This document shows, in pieces, positions 62,701 through 64,000 of a stretch of DNA of 64,000 nucleotides. Both the position numbers and the translations under genes were made by a program. Below the pieces are notes generated by a model. The model did not search any database. It saw nothing but the letters and a program-made list of their open reading frames with translations, and was not told the origin of the DNA. Where the stretch lies: the NCBI GenBank assembly GCA_002943765.1, contig PQWQ01000013.1, positions 186,001-250,000 of the forward strand. The letters run 5' to 3'. Position 1 is the first letter of the stretch. The number at the start of each line of letters is the position of its first letter. This stretch comes from Psoroptes ovis. Lineage: Eukaryota > Arthropoda > Arachnida > Sarcoptiformes > Psoroptidae.

Positions 62701-62997
62701 CGCCACACTAAACTTGTCGATTTCCTCGACTTTTCTTTGATATTCTTCGGACAATAATATAAATTTTTCTTCATCTATGGTCAATTTTTCCATTGTGCAA
62801 TATCTTTTTATTGTCTGCCATGTTTTTTCGTAGTCCCCTATCGCCGAATCAAGTTTATATTTTTTTAAAATAAAGGACTGGATATCGACACTGTCACTTA
62901 GGAGAACATTATGTAGTTCAGTAATTCTCCTTCGGACGCCAGGCCTTTTTTGCGTTAATTCGGCCATTTCTTCTTTAAAAGGTATTTGTTTTGCCAT
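56740..62997 (-). CDS. Gag-Pol-Env polyprotein, 2085 aa, single uninterrupted frame
   Basis: Domains in order are as follows. Gag with a helical region (about 180-345) like the BEL/Pao-type Gag domain (DUF1759-like), and three zinc knuckles from residue 384 (two CX2CX4HX4C, then CX2CX3HX4C). Aspartic protease Asp-Ser-Gly-Ala at 599. Reverse transcriptase Tyr-Ile-Asp-Asp at 899-902. RNase H Thr-Asp-Ala-Ser at 1047. Integrase HHCC zinc site (His1236, His1241, Cys1271, Cys1274) and catalytic Asp1303, Asp1361, Glu1397 (35-residue spacing), then a Gly-Pro-Tyr module. Env begins at a Met near 1559 with a signal-like hydrophobic run, has a furin-type Arg-Glu-Lys-Arg at 1658-1661 followed by a hydrophobic, fusion-peptide-like stretch and coiled-coil region, and a transmembrane helix near 2025-2045 with a short basic tail. 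This resembles the fusion-type Env of insect errantiviruses and baculovirus F. All catalytic residues are present. How Gag, Pol and Env would be made in different amounts from one frame is unclear. Confidence 0.93.
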   Translation of the reverse strand: MAKQIPFKEEMAELTQKRPGVRRRITELHNVLLSDSVDIQSFILKKYKLDSAIGDYEKTWQTIKRYCTMEKLTIDEEKFILLSEEYQRKVEEIDKFSVATTEFLKKADVKEILERSKQIDLTDENILRNIEPDLDEDQVTQTKGTETKQTRQTKTTDEQAPQIIMTDTPPVIMSNELLLNEIRQTKPFSGKFLEFGNFFESLASMLDICTLPPQRKIEIIKEKLDEASARTIKSLCDHKDYETVKKVLRQKFYNNCEVERRIIHQLECLPSLEDDFDLLGIERILEELRNAWILMERIELSASGIQNIKTIVLDKITTYISHQMGDVDQKTLGDMIQVLTTEHTKAQSRCRRKVTEPSSYKEYKAEQKRLNKNNNKPGSTQQYCYFCCNGSHDSAECRISMPRDDRQWTVFREDLCMRCLKKGHRKYECKSKQRCQICGQGHHVYMCRADPNRPESYCQERKFKSRGFRRESFLHAPRTITAITQNKNQTQVKQSYQPSTSSTPRKQQLVQRKSTMKESHVYQAETKPKAPEVPENADWNEINEQEDNQKVGLANFEAHMVRMPELRVCLADEIGKLKLKPPIKIKAQINGQEVDLMIDSGADINFITPDYVSKLGLEIKSCNSEVETMGSEVEVTKYCVAEVECKNIKRQVIFFIMNHKREIIAFGRDAMSSFAINVNTEDGSEWQVVVKGRKYSSTDPSENDFAAKIQELVKNNQAAFAQNKNDIGRIKKEKARIHLINEMPIACRAYPCSIKDQEIIETEIDRLLRMDVIEKSNSPFCFPVVLVDKKDEGKKTRLCIDYRKLNAVTEVEHYPMPRFVDIEDRLIQAKVFSNLDISQGYYHVEMDPLDKHKTSFVTKFDQYQWKRLPFGLKNAPMIFQRILWNVLKKHNLHKFAHNYIDDIIIFSKTKEEHLNHLNLVLKAFIKENIKLKPSKCDLGKSTITFLGHKISENGISPTRNNVEAIVKAHPPKNLKELRGFLGQINYYHRFIENRAKATYHLTELLKKDRKWEWREEHQKEFDELKDLLTKEPILKIFDAQRPIKIYTDASIKGIGAVLKQVDSKGEEHPVSYFSKKLLDYQRRYSVSELECLAILEAVENWHYLLAGRKFAVITDHKPLEGFKRIKKPNTRLFNWALRLSSYDFTVTYQKGSENHEADYLSRHPVEELFEITNTPLLLYIDTEKEKRKLIEIQRGHDNDKLKKCVKKDGVIYRQKKTCKQIFLPQNEAIKELKRLHIELGHIGQGQLYNHFARKYYTPKLETIIRNLVQSCEVCAATKTNQYRFGFMGWMGPAKSPFEIIHIDTVGGFQKFGSKKIFLHLAIDAFSRFVWMVCSRTQTAKDLINLIKQIQTLTNPVQVVADQYAAIKSSEFRTYLRNNNIKITYTPKNHPSSNGLVERVNKTICDRIRQKIYIAAGYGKVLSWTTYAKEAVNEYNRTIHSTTKYTPLYLLTGYDPEELFKEEEIEEARETALKNSMAAHYKYKEKYDKNRREFPENVEEIYVSKGNKLNRKKLDNEYEGPYPVMGRDGQSIIKFKKGEKIEKAHISNVKPRFINPINIMNIVFTVGLLMIMLTAVSGKVQVDSADPVVWEKTQYSLAKDLVNNFFIIRLVSPCNIFKTTNRQAECEEHYQTMVIKPIINNCPKSNKSLEETLVNQKAREKRQMEIIFKGAKYLFENFDKVIHVGQTIVGFASNWLQHRKYKKVLNKQIIQDKQINSLMDNQRILLKKYIEKIDEIAAVQQKSYRIFMNIVADIHYDTIVNPKLMEINQNLQRFFRNAMNNEVSVEIKLLFPELIDKNDKFEQWNFLGCALTTTSDLVLEFLEPEVLPNLLVFMSHPFILYQQEKDQLCSYGYKGPMYMMLNKEKNCSKPLNVDPHHHKKFESFLIANPESCNENMTGTELWHRIECRTDAKLSDQEIQIHFNDEFVFIYCFNQSMTISNQTTVCENKVYKIPVKTEFIVGKFHHKAEARARFGNHKIDLLGNEIINKDLFSSVEGYEGSTKDLDLVLKDINDDIETTDHRTLRWTFFLSISLCVIVLLLIIYVVKRCWLRCKKKRAKKQTVLFRNIQAEVISELNENRPVSLMLS

Positions 62998-63306
62998 CTT
63001 ATTTTCTTGTTTGTCTTTTTAATTGGAGAGAAACGAAATTTTTAGTATAATCTGAATTCTTACTTACAAAATTTTGTAAATGATTGGTCGAGACTGTGAA
63101 TGATTCTTTCTCGCTGTCTTTTCCGCTGATTATATTTTTTTTCTTCTTCGTAGTGATGACACTTTGAGGTTTATTATTCTTCTTCTTTGATGACACTTTG
63201 AGGATTTTTTTTTCTCTTCTTCTTATTCACTATTGCCGCTAGTGAATTTATCTTCTGATTTGAACTTCGTGGCTTCGGGCACGCTATGTTCAAATCTTGC
63301 TGGCTT
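62998..63306 (-). other. 5' leader of the LTR element with stem-loop and short duplication
   Basis: Between the 5' LTR and the start codon. The sense strand has a 9-bp perfect inverted repeat, GATTTGAAC (63296-63288) and GTTCAAATC (63265-63257), with a 22-base loop starting about ten bases after the LTR. The usual primer-binding site beginning TGG is not found at the LTR edge (the sequence there is AAGCCAGC). A 15-mer, tgatgacactttgag in plus orientation, occurs twice about 32 bases apart (near 63157 and 63189). Confidence 0.65.
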
Positions 63307-63653
63307 AACACGAAAAAGTCTAAGTGACACTGGGTAGAATTTTGCGCTGCTCGCAATCAACTTAACACAATTTTTGTGTTTTCAAAATGCCATCCATTTT
63401 ATTGGAATTATTCAATATTTATATGATTTGTTTAGGGGAAATGGGTCCAGGCATACAATTGTGTTTCACTTCTATGATTGCCATATTCGGGTTAACAACA
63501 ACATCGGAAGTCCGAACGATTACAACTTTTCATATTTGGAATATTTGATTTTTGTTCAATCCCATAAATTCATTTCATAAAATCTGTTGTTGATTTCCTG
63601 TTTGTACTTGCCTAATTCGGGATTTATTTTTGATTCCAAATTTATACATTACA
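63307..63653 (-). repeat. 5' LTR (347 bp)
   Basis: Identical by eye to 56350-56696. This copy would drive transcription of the element on the minus strand. Confidence 0.95.
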
Positions 63654-63658
63654 TACAT
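63654..63658. repeat. 5-bp target-site duplication, right copy (LTR element)
   Basis: TACAT, matching 56345-56349. Confidence 0.85.
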
Positions 63659-64000
63659 TTTTTTGGTGAAAATTTTGGGTGAAAAAGTAAATATTTGCAT
63701 TTTTCTTCTATTTGAATACAAAAATATTGCCATCACTATTTCTTTTAATTATTCAAGAAAAATAATTAAGAGATAGTGATGTCATTTTATTTTCTTGAAG
63801 AATTTTTCAATATTTTCTCATTGAAATTAATAGAAAAAATTAACAGGAACAATTAGTGAAATTAACATTCATTTTACTTTCAAGTTTGAATAAAAAGTAA
63901 AAGTCAAATGAAATTCAACAGAATTTATATCAATGTTAAAAGAAAAATGTCATTCTATTTGAGATGATCAGACAAGAGAAAAAGAAACGGTAAATTCAAT
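63659..64000. other. Adenylate cyclase intron, distal part (to window end)
   Basis: AT-rich DNA with no coding signal. The remaining 5' exons of the adenylate cyclase (first membrane block and most of C1a) are expected further along, outside the window. Confidence 0.6.

Larger units (their letters stand above)
56350..63653 (-). mobile_element. LTR retroelement with one gag-pol-env frame
   Basis: A 7304-bp element with two 347-bp LTRs that I read as identical, offset by exactly 6957 bases, flanked by TACAT duplications. In sense orientation (minus strand) the 5' LTR is 63653-63307, the leader 63306-62998, the coding frame 62997-56740, a polypurine stretch AGCGAGGGAGA abuts the 3' LTR, and the 3' LTR is 56696-56350. 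The LTR begins TGTAATG and ends CGTGTT. Pol order is protease, reverse transcriptase, RNase H, integrase, as in Ty3/Gypsy (Metaviridae), and an Env-like domain follows. Identical LTRs and an unbroken frame indicate a recent insertion. It lies in an adenylate cyclase intron in the same orientation as that gene. Confidence 0.95.

Noticed and set aside
63257..63306. A tRNA gene or tRNA fragment (TTCAAATC T-arm-like word)
   Set aside because: The flanking bases do not form a T-stem, and no cloverleaf can be drawn; it is better described as an inverted repeat in the leader.

Overview
The window is eukaryotic, strongly AT-rich, arthropod-like DNA. Genes have short GT-AG introns (mostly 45-120 bases), there is an innexin, a nine-exon NAPRT, a chitin-deacetylase-like protein and Gly-rich secreted proteins of cuticle type. 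Compact introns, AT richness and these families suggest a chelicerate, most plausibly an astigmatid mite. This is inference; the species was not determined.

Layout. 1-19.8 kb is sparse. It holds a 753-aa secreted Q/N-rich protein (5532-7793, +), a two-exon secreted Gly-Tyr protein (12078-13164, +) and an orphan Asn-rich reading frame (14123-14968, +). The two secreted proteins share a Pro-Val-Lys repeat. At 19845-21821 (+) is a complete four-exon innexin 2-like gene, tail to tail with an SLC35F3/F4-type transporter gene (21985-27790, -) that appears to have two alternative first coding exons. 27.8-31.4 kb is empty. ECHDC3 (31403-41484, -) follows; its first intron is swollen by a full-length but broken non-LTR retrotransposon (36010-40797, +). 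NAPRT (41985-44238, -) is next. A TIR element (44730-45828) with 8-bp target duplications carries a 19-copy 35-bp minisatellite and a degenerate telomere-like TTAGG tract. After it come a small secreted-peptide gene apparently built from in-phase micro-exons (46094-47117, -), a chitin-deacetylase-like gene that has lost metal ligands (47653-49172, -), and the 3' two-thirds of a membrane adenylate cyclase (49775-55405, -, continuing past the window end). A young LTR retroelement (56350-63653, -) with identical 347-bp LTRs and one unbroken gag-pol-env frame sits in an adenylate cyclase intron.

The host genes do not form one pathway. They are ordinary housekeeping or signalling genes (NAD salvage, acyl-CoA-type enzyme, gap junction, transporter, cAMP synthesis) plus secreted cuticle or peptide genes. 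The most unusual items are the micro-exon peptide gene, the TIR element with telomere-like cargo, and the retroelement combining a BEL/Pao-like Gag with a Ty3/Gypsy Pol and a fusion-type Env. All exon joins were derived by eye from splice signals, reading phase and protein-family continuity; none has transcript support here.
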